A stretch of 38,648 nt of DNA from Halorientalis persicus (GTDB lineage: Archaea; Halobacteriota; Halobacteria; Halobacteriales; Haloarculaceae): the NCBI RefSeq assembly GCF_900110215.1, contig NZ_FOCX01000029.1:1-38648 (forward strand). The letters run 5' to 3'. Below, in pieces: positions 32,262-38,648 of this stretch (its first letter is position 1; each line of letters begins with the position of its first letter). The notes below the pieces were generated by a model that searched no databases, had not been told where the DNA came from, and was given only the letters and a program-made list of their open reading frames with translations. The position numbers and the translations under genes were made by a program.

Positions 32262-33319
32262 CAGAACCCGGGCATCAGGTCGGCAGGGCCGAACACGCCG
32301 TACTCGCCGGCGCGGTTACGACGGACGCCGGCCTTCAGGTAGCCCAGCGCCGGGCCGTTGACGTTAGCCGCCATGCTGGTCGCGTCGTCCAGCTCGAAGC
32401 TGTTCGTCCCGGTCTCGCCGTCGAAGGTGGTCCCCGTGACCCGCACCGTGGTCGTCGTCGGTTTCTCGTCGCTGGTCACGTCGAGAATCCCACCGACGGT
32501 CACGTCTTCGGCGTCACAGATGCCGGCCCGCTCCAGCAGCACGTCGTCGGCGTGTTCCATGTCCTCGAACTCGATGACGCCGTCGTACTCGTCGATGACG
32601 GCTTCGATCTCCGCGTCGCTCATCTCGCGGGCGTCGTCGATGTCGTACTCGGGGAGGTGGGCGATGTCCTCGCGAACGGTGCCGCGGTTGTCCTCGTAGC
32701 CGGACTTCAGGCCGACACCCCACCAGATCTCGACCTCGTGGACCTCGACGAACGACTGTGCGGCGATGGCTGCCGCGCCGGTGAGGAACCCGGGCGTCGC
32801 GCCCGCGCCGCAGACGAACGTGATGCCTTCCGCCTCGAACTCGTCGGTCCGATCGTCGAGCATATCGATGACCCGCGAACGCTTCAACACGTCCACGAGG
32901 ACACCCTCGTAGCCCGCCTCGGCGAAGCGATCGGCAACTCGGGGAATGAAGTCGTGCTCGAAGTTCGGGAGCGCGATGAGGACGGCGTCGATGTCGTCGC
33001 TCGCTTCGATGACCTCCTCGATGGGTTCCTCCGTCGGGTCGGCCTGGACCGAGGCCGCGACGCCTGCGTTCTCGCCGGTCTGTTTGACGCCGCTGGAGTC
33101 CGTTCCTGAGCCACTCGCTGCCGCAGTGCCACCATCGCTCGCGATGTTGCCTTCCGTCGCCGCGAGCAGTTCGTCCACGTCGAGTCCGTCGTGATCGACG
33201 GCGGCCCCGTTGCGGTCACACGCCGCAACGGGGGTGAGGTGTTCCTTGTCCGTCGAGACTTCCAGTGTCCGTCGGCCGATGCCACCGCAACCCAGTACCG
33301 CGAAGTTGACTTCGTCCAT
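32261..33319 (-). CDS. bioU: Saccharopine-dehydrogenase-like protein, probable BioU (replaces BioA)
   Basis: 352 residues. It opens with a Rossmann motif FAVLGCGGIGRRTLE (6-20), then VAACDRNG (31-38). The central VLVDVLKRSRVIDML (140-154) contains Lys146, and VCGAGATPGF (169-178) follows. It sits between bioB and bioF, with no bioA in the operon, although DAPA must be made from BioF's product. This fits BioU, the NAD(P)-dependent enzyme known from cyanobacteria whose own lysine supplies the amino group; Lys146 is the candidate equivalent of that lysine. Residues 55-98 form a Ser/Gly/Ala/Thr-rich insertion. Generic label elsewhere: saccharopine dehydrogenase-like oxidoreductase. Family is seen; BioU function is inferred. 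Confidence 0.75.
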   Translation of the reverse strand: MDEVNFAVLGCGGIGRRTLEVSTDKEHLTPVAACDRNGAAVDHDGLDVDELLAATEGNIASDGGTAAASGSGTDSSGVKQTGENAGVAASVQADPTEEPIEEVIEASDDIDAVLIALPNFEHDFIPRVADRFAEAGYEGVLVDVLKRSRVIDMLDDRTDEFEAEGITFVCGAGATPGFLTGAAAIAAQSFVEVHEVEIWWGVGLKSGYEDNRGTVREDIAHLPEYDIDDAREMSDAEIEAVIDEYDGVIEFEDMEHADDVLLERAGICDAEDVTVGGILDVTSDEKPTTTTVRVTGTTFDGETGTNSFELDDATSMAANVNGPALGYLKAGVRRNRAGEYGVFGPADLMPGF

Positions 33320-33352
33320 GTGTCGTAGCTGTGTTCTGAAAACCGCGAGTCA

Positions 33353-34480
33353 CTAGTCGTCCAGTTCCGCGTTACTCGTCGCCGTCCCGGCGGCCGTCTC
33401 CACGTCGTCGGCCTCCGCCGGATCCTCGCCGGTGCGGGCCTTGACGGCCGCCTTGTCGAACTCGTTTGCCTCCATGTTGGGCTCCATCCCGGCTTCCTCC
33501 ATGACCTCGATGTCGTCGCCGGGCGACTGCCCACCGGTCGTGAGGTAATCGCCGGTCAGGATCCCGTCGGCACCCGCCTCGAAGGGCAGGTGCTGTTCGT
33601 CCGTGTCGAGATTGACTTCCCGCCCGCCCGTCAGACGGACCCGAGCCTCCGGGTGGAGCAGGCGGTAGACCGCGATGGTCTTGATGATCTCCGGCGTCGT
33701 GATGTCGGCCGAATCACCCAGTTCGTCCCCGAGTGCCGTCCCCGCGACGGGATTGAGGATGTTGACGGGCAGTGAGGACACGCCGATGTCCTGGAGCGCG
33801 ATGGCCGCGTCGACCCGGTCGGTCGGCGACTCGCCCATCCCGAGAATGACGCCGGCACAGAGGTCCATGCCCACGTCCTTGGCGAGTTCGAGCGTCTCCA
33901 CCCGGTCCTCGAAGGAGTGGGTGTCGACGATCTCCGGGAAGAAGTTGGGCGAGGTCTCGATGTTGTGATTGTAGTGATTGATCCCCTCGTCGGCGAGGAT
34001 TTCGGCTTCCTCGCGCGTGAGGATGCCGAGGCTGGCGTCGACCTCCACGTCGGTCTCGTCCCGGACCAGCCGGATCGCACGCAGGACCTCCTGCCACTCC
34101 TCGGGCCGTTGCTTCTTGGAGACGCCTTTCTCGGCGACGACGATGCCGAACCGCTGGGCACCGTCGCGCTCAGCGCGTTTGGCCGCCTCCAGAATCTCCT
34201 CGGGGTCGAGGAACCCGTACGTCTCGATGCCGGTGTCGAAGTGGACCGACTGCGCACAGAAGCCACAGTCCTCGGCGCAGTTGCCCGCCTTCGCGTTCAC
34301 GATGGAACAGGCGTCGACCGTGTCGTCACCCAGCTGTGAGCGCACGTAGTCGGCCCCGGCCGCGAGTTCCTCGACCGGCTGTGCCATCAGGGCGAGTCCG
34401 TCGCGGCGGTCGAGTCGCTCACCCGCCAGCACCCGCTCGACGGCGTCGTCTATCGTCCGGTTGCCGGTCTCGTAAACCAC
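33353..34480 (-). CDS. bioB: Biotin synthase (radical SAM)
   Basis: 375 residues. The radical-SAM cluster motif is CxxxCxxC, with Cys68, Cys72 and Cys75 in NCAEDCGFCAQS. YNHNIETSPNFFPEI (residues ~168-182) and the C-terminal GADGILTGDYLTTGG match BioB. It inserts sulfur into dethiobiotin using SAM and an auxiliary [2Fe-2S] cluster. The C-terminal ~35 residues are an acidic Ala/Glu-rich extension typical of halophilic adaptation. First gene of the biotin operon, 33 bp before bioU. A TATA box at 34503-34512 gives a leaderless transcript. Confidence 0.95.
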   Translation of the reverse strand: MVYETGNRTIDDAVERVLAGERLDRRDGLALMAQPVEELAAGADYVRSQLGDDTVDACSIVNAKAGNCAEDCGFCAQSVHFDTGIETYGFLDPEEILEAAKRAERDGAQRFGIVVAEKGVSKKQRPEEWQEVLRAIRLVRDETDVEVDASLGILTREEAEILADEGINHYNHNIETSPNFFPEIVDTHSFEDRVETLELAKDVGMDLCAGVILGMGESPTDRVDAAIALQDIGVSSLPVNILNPVAGTALGDELGDSADITTPEIIKTIAVYRLLHPEARVRLTGGREVNLDTDEQHLPFEAGADGILTGDYLTTGGQSPGDDIEVMEEAGMEPNMEANEFDKAAVKARTGEDPAEADDVETAAGTATSNAELDD

Positions 34481-34502
34481 GGCTACCTAGGCAGTTGACG
34501 AA

Positions 34503-34512
34503 GGTATAAATC
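34503..34512 (-). promoter_or_regulatory. Biotin operon promoter (TATA)
   Basis: On the minus strand GATTTATACC lies 23-32 bp upstream of the bioB ATG at 34480. It is flanked by CCTAGG (34486-34491) and CTAGG (34512-34516), a loose inverted pair around the start region that could be an operator; that part is speculative. Confidence 0.55.
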
Positions 34513-34583
34513 TAGGGGTGACGATCGCGACACCGAGCCCTGTACCACTGCGAAAGAGCAGTTGTGGTGGAACAGAAGGAGGG

Positions 34584-35639
34584 TTACGGGATGAACCGGT
34601 CAGCGGAAACGGCTTCGCTGGCCAGCGGCGCGACCTGTCCCAGCACCACGTCGAAGTTCAGCCGGTCGATGGGGTAGAACTCCCGGAAGCAGTACTGGTC
34701 GACCGAGCCCACGGACTGGGAGAAGTCCCGCTCTATCCGGACCGTTCCCTGGCCGTCGATCGCGGTGAAGTCGTCGGCTTCGATCTCGCGCCCGTAGTCG
34801 TAACTCGCCGACGATCCGTAGTTGGTGTGCAGGTTCACGTACTGGGTCGGCTTCTTCGAATCCATCGTCACCTCTGTGGCGATAGTCTGAAGCATCAGGC
34901 CGTCGTCCGTCTCGTTCGTCGAAACCGCCTGTACCGACATCGACACGTCCGGGTGTGGCACTTTCAGTAGGTACGACTCATCTGCTCGTGTCGTCGTCAC
35001 GTCGACCTGATAGAGAGGCCGCGAGAGATAGTGTGGCAGGAGGTTGTCGTACGGGACGACGACGTTGTTGTCGCCGTCGACGCGGTACCCATCGGCCGAG
35101 TCGACCAGATCGAACGGGAGGCGGACGTCCTTGATGTCGCCGTCCAGTCCGGCGTCGAACTCGATACCCTCGTCGGTCTCGGTACCCTCGATTATCTCTC
35201 GACCGTACACGGGATCGAACGGCTTCGATGGTGGATAGTAGTCCGATTCGTAGGCAGCCCGCACGTCCTCGATAGTCGCGTCCGGCCCGACGCCGACGTG
35301 TAGTCTGCGATGGGTTCTCCAGACATCCCCGCCGTGGAACGACGAGTATGTCTCGTAGGTGTACCGCTGAAGACAGGCACCCAGTCCGAGTTCGTTCGTG
35401 ACGCCGTGGATCGGAATCCGATCGTCGTCTTTCTCGGTCCGCTCGGTGACTTCGACCAGTCGATCCAGCCCCTCCCACGGACGCACAGTACGAGTTTCGG
35501 TCTCGGAGGATACGTCGGTCGACGATCCGTCTGGGGTCGGCTCGTCTGTCGGCGTCTCCTCCTGGGTCGATTCGCTACAGCCAGCCAACAGGCCCGCACC
35601 ACTCGCCAAGGTTGCGAGGACCTCCCGCCGTCGACTCAT
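34584..35639 (-). CDS. Tat-exported lipoprotein of unknown function
   Basis: 351 residues from the ATG at 35639, giving MSRRREVLATLASGAGLLAGC. This has an RRR Tat motif (3-5), a short hydrophobic stretch, and a lipobox LLAGC with Cys21. A Thr/Ser/Glu-rich spacer (22-55) then leads to a globular domain with many beta-type segments and the cysteines of GACLQRY and QYCFREF. It is anchored outside the cell. No family recognised; no transporter or enzyme genes adjoin it. A TATA box is at 35664-35673. The region 35674-35880 upstream has no gene I can support. Confidence 0.72.
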   Translation of the reverse strand: MSRRREVLATLASGAGLLAGCSESTQEETPTDEPTPDGSSTDVSSETETRTVRPWEGLDRLVEVTERTEKDDDRIPIHGVTNELGLGACLQRYTYETYSSFHGGDVWRTHRRLHVGVGPDATIEDVRAAYESDYYPPSKPFDPVYGREIIEGTETDEGIEFDAGLDGDIKDVRLPFDLVDSADGYRVDGDNNVVVPYDNLLPHYLSRPLYQVDVTTTRADESYLLKVPHPDVSMSVQAVSTNETDDGLMLQTIATEVTMDSKKPTQYVNLHTNYGSSASYDYGREIEADDFTAIDGQGTVRIERDFSQSVGSVDQYCFREFYPIDRLNFDVVLGQVAPLASEAVSADRFIP

Positions 35640-35663
35640 ATATCTTTGCAATCATGTCTATCT

Positions 35664-35673
35664 GATATAAGTT
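35664..35673 (-). promoter_or_regulatory. TATA box of the lipoprotein gene
   Basis: On the minus strand AACTTATATC lies 25-34 bp before the ATG at 35639, consistent with a leaderless transcript. Confidence 0.5.
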
Positions 35674-35880
35674 AGCCATTCGTTTCGGGTAGGGGCAGCC
35701 GCAATACTGGACACACAGGTCGATCGTGGAGACTCCCTATCCATGAGAGAGACGTTCTATCAGTTATCAATCATCTCAGGAAATAGCTCACCGTGAGCCG
35801 TCGGCTGCAATGGGCCGAACCGGTCTGCGATTCCTGCTCGAGTTACGAACTGCTGTTGTCGATACCGGAGATCTGTGGTC

Positions 35881-36612
35881 TCAAACAGTTCGTCCGTTGC
35901 CGCCGTCCACGTCCAGCAGGGCGGCCGTGGAGAGGCCGCCGAACTTCGCGAGGCCGTTGACGAGGTGTAACGTCACGAGCGTCGCAAACACGCCGACGAC
36001 GGCCAGACCAGCGGCTTCGGGGAGGGTGTCGGCCACCCACACCGGGTCGCCACTGGTGAGGATGCCGACCGTGATTCCGTCGGCGGCGGACCCGACCTGC
36101 AGAGGCACGTCGGTGAGAACTGCCACTGGCGCGGCCAGCAGGGCGAGCGAGATCGTCGCCGCGGTGGTGAGCACGACGAAGGCCATCATTCCAAACAGGA
36201 ACTTGACACCGACCAGGAGCAGCGCTGTCCAGGTCGTCGGTGCAGTCACGACGGTGCGTGACCAGGCCAGAAGGGACTCCAGGTCCGTCCCGCCACGGTC
36301 GTCGGTCCGCCGCAGTGGTTCGGGTGCCGGGACGTCCATCCCGAGCAGATAGCGGGCGAGCGATGCCTCGAAGCCGGCGATGATCGTCACTCCGTACAGC
36401 GTCACCAGCAGGATAGGAAGACCGACCAGCGTGACCAGCAGGCCGACACCAGTGGTGATACCGACGGTGACGGCGACGAAGTACGCGAGGCCGAGCGGAA
36501 AGGCCAGCAGGAGGTACGCGAGGCTTCGGTACGTCTGTCCCCGGAACGGGACACCGAAAAAGCCCCGGAGGCTGTCCGTGATGGATCGTTCAGGTGAGCG
36601 GGTCTCCGTCAT
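35881..36612 (-). CDS. Sensor-domain integral membrane protein, paralogue 1
   Basis: 243 residues from the ATG at 36612. The sequence TYRSLAYLLLAFPLGLAYFVAVTVGITTGVGLLVTLVGLPILLVTL (27-72) is the start of the 'putative sensor' membrane domain found in haloarchaea and actinobacteria, often fused to a histidine kinase. Here it stands alone, with about five membrane helices and no kinase or DNA-binding part. The gene at 36807 encodes a paralogue in the opposite direction. A TATA box AGATATAAGTA at 36687-36697 (plus-strand reading) would give a leader of about 50 nt. What it senses is unknown. Confidence 0.8.
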   Translation of the reverse strand: MTETRSPERSITDSLRGFFGVPFRGQTYRSLAYLLLAFPLGLAYFVAVTVGITTGVGLLVTLVGLPILLVTLYGVTIIAGFEASLARYLLGMDVPAPEPLRRTDDRGGTDLESLLAWSRTVVTAPTTWTALLLVGVKFLFGMMAFVVLTTAATISLALLAAPVAVLTDVPLQVGSAADGITVGILTSGDPVWVADTLPEAAGLAVVGVFATLVTLHLVNGLAKFGGLSTAALLDVDGGNGRTV

Positions 36613-36697
36613 CGTTGCAATTCGTCCTTGGATTGTCGGCTCCGTATAGCGGAGCCCAGCGTCGCCGAGTCGGGGACACGCCCCCAAGATATAAGTA

Positions 36698-36916
36698 TCA
36701 GTTCCGGAACGTTCGGTAGATCGCGACGAGTCCCAGCGTGTGAGCGAGCAGGATCGCGACGAGCGCCTGTGCGTCCGACAGTCCAAACAGCGGCCCGAAC
36801 AGTCTCGTGACCGAGAACAGACTGATGACTCCGGACGTACGGTCGCATACACCTTTCCTCTCGCTCCGGTCGGTCCGATCCGCTCTCACCGCCCCACTGC
36901 GCCTGCAGACGTACAA
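36698..36916 (-). CDS. Possible small membrane protein (uncertain)
   Basis: A minus-strand frame ending at 36698 encodes LFGPLFGLSDAQALVAILLAHTLGLVAIYRTFRN, which looks like a real membrane segment with a charged end. The only start in frame is a TTG near 36916, and the first ~25 residues are Arg-rich and implausible. Most of it overlaps the 5' end of the opposite-strand sensor gene. Either a short gene with a non-standard start, a decayed remnant, or chance. Confidence 0.25.
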   Translation of the reverse strand: MYVCRRSGAVRADRTDRSERKGVCDRTSGVISLFSVTRLFGPLFGLSDAQALVAILLAHTLGLVAIYRTFRN

Positions 36917-37586
36917 GAACTTCGCGTACCTCTGGTTCGCGTTCCCGCTGGGTATCGTCTACTTCACCGCGCTCGTGACGGCGTTCTCGCTCAGCATCGG
37001 TCTCCTCGTCCTCGTCGTCGGCATCCCGCTCGTGCTTGTGAGCTTCCTGACGGCGCTGGCCCTCGGTCGGTTCGAGCGAGCGCTGACTGGTTGGCTCCTG
37101 GACGTGACGCTCCCGGAGCCGTCCTACGAGTATCTCTTCGGGGGGTCACCGATCGATCGTGCACGCGAGCTAGTGACCGACCGGACGACGTGGACGACGC
37201 CTGCATACCTGCTCAGCAAGTTCTTCTTCGGGTGTTTCGTCTTCGTCGTCATCGGAATCTCGTCGTCGATCGCCGGGTCCTTTCTCGCCACGCCGCTGTA
37301 CTACGACGAACCCGGTGTGTTCGTCGGTGTCCGACTCACGGAGCCGATCCGACTGACGCCGTCGCTAACCGTGCCGTGGGACGAACTGGCTGTCGGCGTC
37401 GAGACCGCCCTCCGCCTCACGTCGTGGCAGATCGAGACGCTGTCCGGGGCACTGGCGGTATCGGTTGCGGGTCTCCTCGTCGCCGTACTCGTACTCAACC
37501 TCTCGAACGGCATCGCCCGTCTCTGGGCGAGGTACACCCGCTATATGCTCGGAGCCAGGAGCACGACCGACTCGGCGACACGGTAG
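36807..37586 (+). CDS. Sensor-domain integral membrane protein, paralogue 2
   Basis: 259 residues from GTG at 36807 (MTENRL..., like the MTETRS start of paralogue 1); an ATG at 36825 is the alternative. LRLQTYKNFAYLWFAFPLGIVYFTALVTAFSLSIGLLVLVVGIPLVLVSFLTALALGRFERALTG matches paralogue 1 segment by segment, as do the later helices and the ...LVLNLSNGIARLWA region against LHLVNGLAKFGG. The conserved order shows an inverted duplication. No signalling output domain is attached, so it would need a partner protein. Function unknown. Confidence 0.8.
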   Translation: MTENRLMTPDVRSHTPFLSLRSVRSALTAPLRLQTYKNFAYLWFAFPLGIVYFTALVTAFSLSIGLLVLVVGIPLVLVSFLTALALGRFERALTGWLLDVTLPEPSYEYLFGGSPIDRARELVTDRTTWTTPAYLLSKFFFGCFVFVVIGISSSIAGSFLATPLYYDEPGVFVGVRLTEPIRLTPSLTVPWDELAVGVETALRLTSWQIETLSGALAVSVAGLLVAVLVLNLSNGIARLWARYTRYMLGARSTTDSATR

Positions 37587-37650
37587 GGGCGCGACGATTG
37601 CAGTCGACGAGACGGGGCTCTCGCCCTGCTTGCAGGGACGGAGACGACGT

Positions 37651-38055
37651 CTAGCTATACTGCTCGATCAGATCGACGAGCGTTCCCTTGTCCTGAACGC
37701 CGACGACCTGCTCGACGGCCTCGCCGTCGGCGAACAGGACGAGCGTCGGCACGCCCTGCACGTTGAACTGCTGGGCCAGCGGCTGGTGCTGGTCGACGTC
37801 GACCTTCGCGACGGTCGCGGCCGTCTCGGCGGCGATAGCCTCGACGGTCGGTTCGAGCATCTTGCAGGGGCCACACCAGTCCGCGTAGAAATCCACGAGG
37901 ACGACGCCCTCGCCGGTGAGGTCGGCGAAGTGATCGGCGTCCTCGACGTGGATCGGTTCGTCCGCTGTCGAACCGCCAGATAGCTCCGACTGCAGTTGCT
38001 CTTTCTTTTGTTCTCGGATCGACTCGATATCGTCCGAATCACTGGCGTCGCTCAT
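37651..38055 (-). CDS. trxA: Thioredoxin
   Basis: 134 residues from the ATG at 38055. Residues 10-25 form a charged helical N-terminal extension (IESIREQKKEQLQSEL), common in haloarchaeal thioredoxins. The thioredoxin fold has the active site ADWCGPCK with Cys61 and Cys64, then VDVDQHQPLAQQFNVQGVPTLVLFADG containing the cis-proline. A general cytoplasmic disulfide reductant. It converges with the sensor gene, 64 bp apart. A TATA box is at 38079-38088. Confidence 0.96.
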   Translation of the reverse strand: MSDASDSDDIESIREQKKEQLQSELSGGSTADEPIHVEDADHFADLTGEGVVLVDFYADWCGPCKMLEPTVEAIAAETAATVAKVDVDQHQPLAQQFNVQGVPTLVLFADGEAVEQVVGVQDKGTLVDLIEQYS

Positions 38056-38078
38056 ACCAGTACGTACGGCACCGTCCC

Positions 38079-38088
38079 GTATAACATC
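38079..38088 (-). promoter_or_regulatory. TATA box of the thioredoxin gene
   Basis: On the minus strand ATGTTATACG lies 24-33 bp before the ATG at 38055, the leaderless distance. Confidence 0.45.
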
Positions 38089-38175
38089 GTTGGCTGTGCA
38101 CGCTGTAGACACGACCAGCAGTCGCTCTCGGACCGATACTCCGGCCTCGTCGGATCGGCCCCACGCCGTCCAGTG

Positions 38176-38469
38176 TCAGTCGGTGGCGTCGACCGCCACG
38201 TCGCCGTTGGCGTCGACCGTCACGTCGTGGTCCTCGACGGAGAACGTGATATCATCGACCGCTTCGTCGTCGAACACGGCAGCCAGATCGTCGAGATCGA
38301 CGTAGGCGTCTAGATCGTCGAAATCGTCGGCGTCGCCGTCGACTGTTTCAGCGACCGCCTCCAGCACGACTCGACTCGCTGGTTGCGGACTGACCCAGGC
38401 TTCATCGTCATCGGAATCACCCTCCTCGTCCGGCCGCAGGATGTAGACCTCACCGTCGTTTGCTCCCAT
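38176..38469 (-). CDS. HalOD1 output-domain protein
   Basis: 97 residues. After an acidic lead (EEGDSDDDEAWVS), residues ~32-95 follow the HalOD1 pattern: SRVVLEAVAETVDGDADDFDDLDAYVDLDDLAAVF, then DDITFSVEDHDVTVDANGDVAV. HalOD1 is a small haloarchaeal domain found alone or after receiver and sensor domains, proposed as a signalling output. Leaderless transcription from the TATA at 38493-38501. Downstream target unknown. Confidence 0.85.
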   Translation of the reverse strand: MGANDGEVYILRPDEEGDSDDDEAWVSPQPASRVVLEAVAETVDGDADDFDDLDAYVDLDDLAAVFDDEAVDDITFSVEDHDVTVDANGDVAVDATD

Positions 38470-38492
38470 ATAGCCCTCTATATCTTATTACC

Positions 38493-38501
38493 TTATATAA
38501 A
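38493..38501 (-). promoter_or_regulatory. TATA box of the HalOD1 gene
   Basis: On the minus strand TTTATATAAGG lies about 25-32 bp before the ATG at 38469. The remaining sequence to 38648 holds nothing I can identify. Confidence 0.55.
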
Positions 38502-38648
38502 CCCATCAGCAATTTCAGGCTCTGAATACGCTCTCGGCCGGGTTCGGGTCGTGCGGGTCGTGTTTAGTTAATCGAATTGTGCCACCTCGCATGAGCGAGT
38601 AACCAATTTTCGGCTGTCTTCGGTTCGACGTGACTGAAGCAGTTCGAA

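Overview
This is a haloarchaeal chromosome segment (class Halobacteria). The grounds are a haloarchaeal-type 16S–tRNA-Ala–23S rRNA arrangement, acidic GC-rich proteins, leaderless starts with TATA boxes about 25-30 nt upstream, Tat-type lipoprotein signals, a HalOD1 protein, archaeal DpsA, ADP-forming acetyl-CoA synthetase and haloarchaeal-type PHA genes. Family Haloarculaceae is my best guess from general resemblance; I could not run a phylogeny. No mobile element, CRISPR array or phage gene was seen.

Layout. (1) 1-3.6 kb: an rRNA operon read leftwards: promoter, structured leader, 16S, tRNA-Ala(UGC), a spacer with an unusual tandem array of covarying hairpins, and the 5' part of 23S. (2) 3.8-8 kb: a small HMA metal-binding protein, a large pseudokinase-like protein, UspA, an ArsA/Get3 ATPase and a GT2 glycosyltransferase. 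(3) 8-15.8 kb, leftward: a probable iron ABC transporter (binding lipoprotein, permease, ATPase) joined by overlaps to a GT39-like membrane protein and followed by an orphan Tat 'gluconate dehydrogenase subunit 3' protein. Upstream is an RGP/GT75-like protein. (4) 16-22.4 kb: PHA-precursor genes: acetoacetyl-CoA reductase, propionyl-CoA carboxylase B and X, and a Ser-type beta-ketothiolase with its Zn-ribbon/OB partner. A leftward trio (isochorismatase-like, YqcI/YcgG, MOSC) lies between them. (5) 22.4-26.9 kb: haloarchaeal conserved hypotheticals, a 56-aa protein, DpsA and archaetidylserine decarboxylase. (6) 27-30.1 kb: ADP-forming acyl-CoA synthetase overlapping a phosphotransacetylase-like P-loop protein. 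(7) 30.3-34.5 kb: leftward biotin operon bioB-bioU-bioF-bioD, where a saccharopine-dehydrogenase-like gene occupies the place of bioA. (8) 34.6-38.6 kb: a Tat lipoprotein, two divergent paralogous sensor-domain membrane proteins, thioredoxin and a HalOD1 protein.

Most interesting threads. A family of AT-flanked palindromes, consensus roughly TTTTRGGC-nn-GCCYAAAA, sits at the promoters of the iron transporter, DpsA, a 56-aa protein and two glycosyltransferase-type genes. It looks like a DtxR/Idr-type iron regulon, and it would tie surface glycosylation to iron status. A second thread is the predicted BioU replacing BioA. A third is PccX, which looks like an archaeal counterpart of the actinobacterial carboxylase epsilon subunit. 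A fourth is the 28-nt-period hairpin array in the 23S leader.
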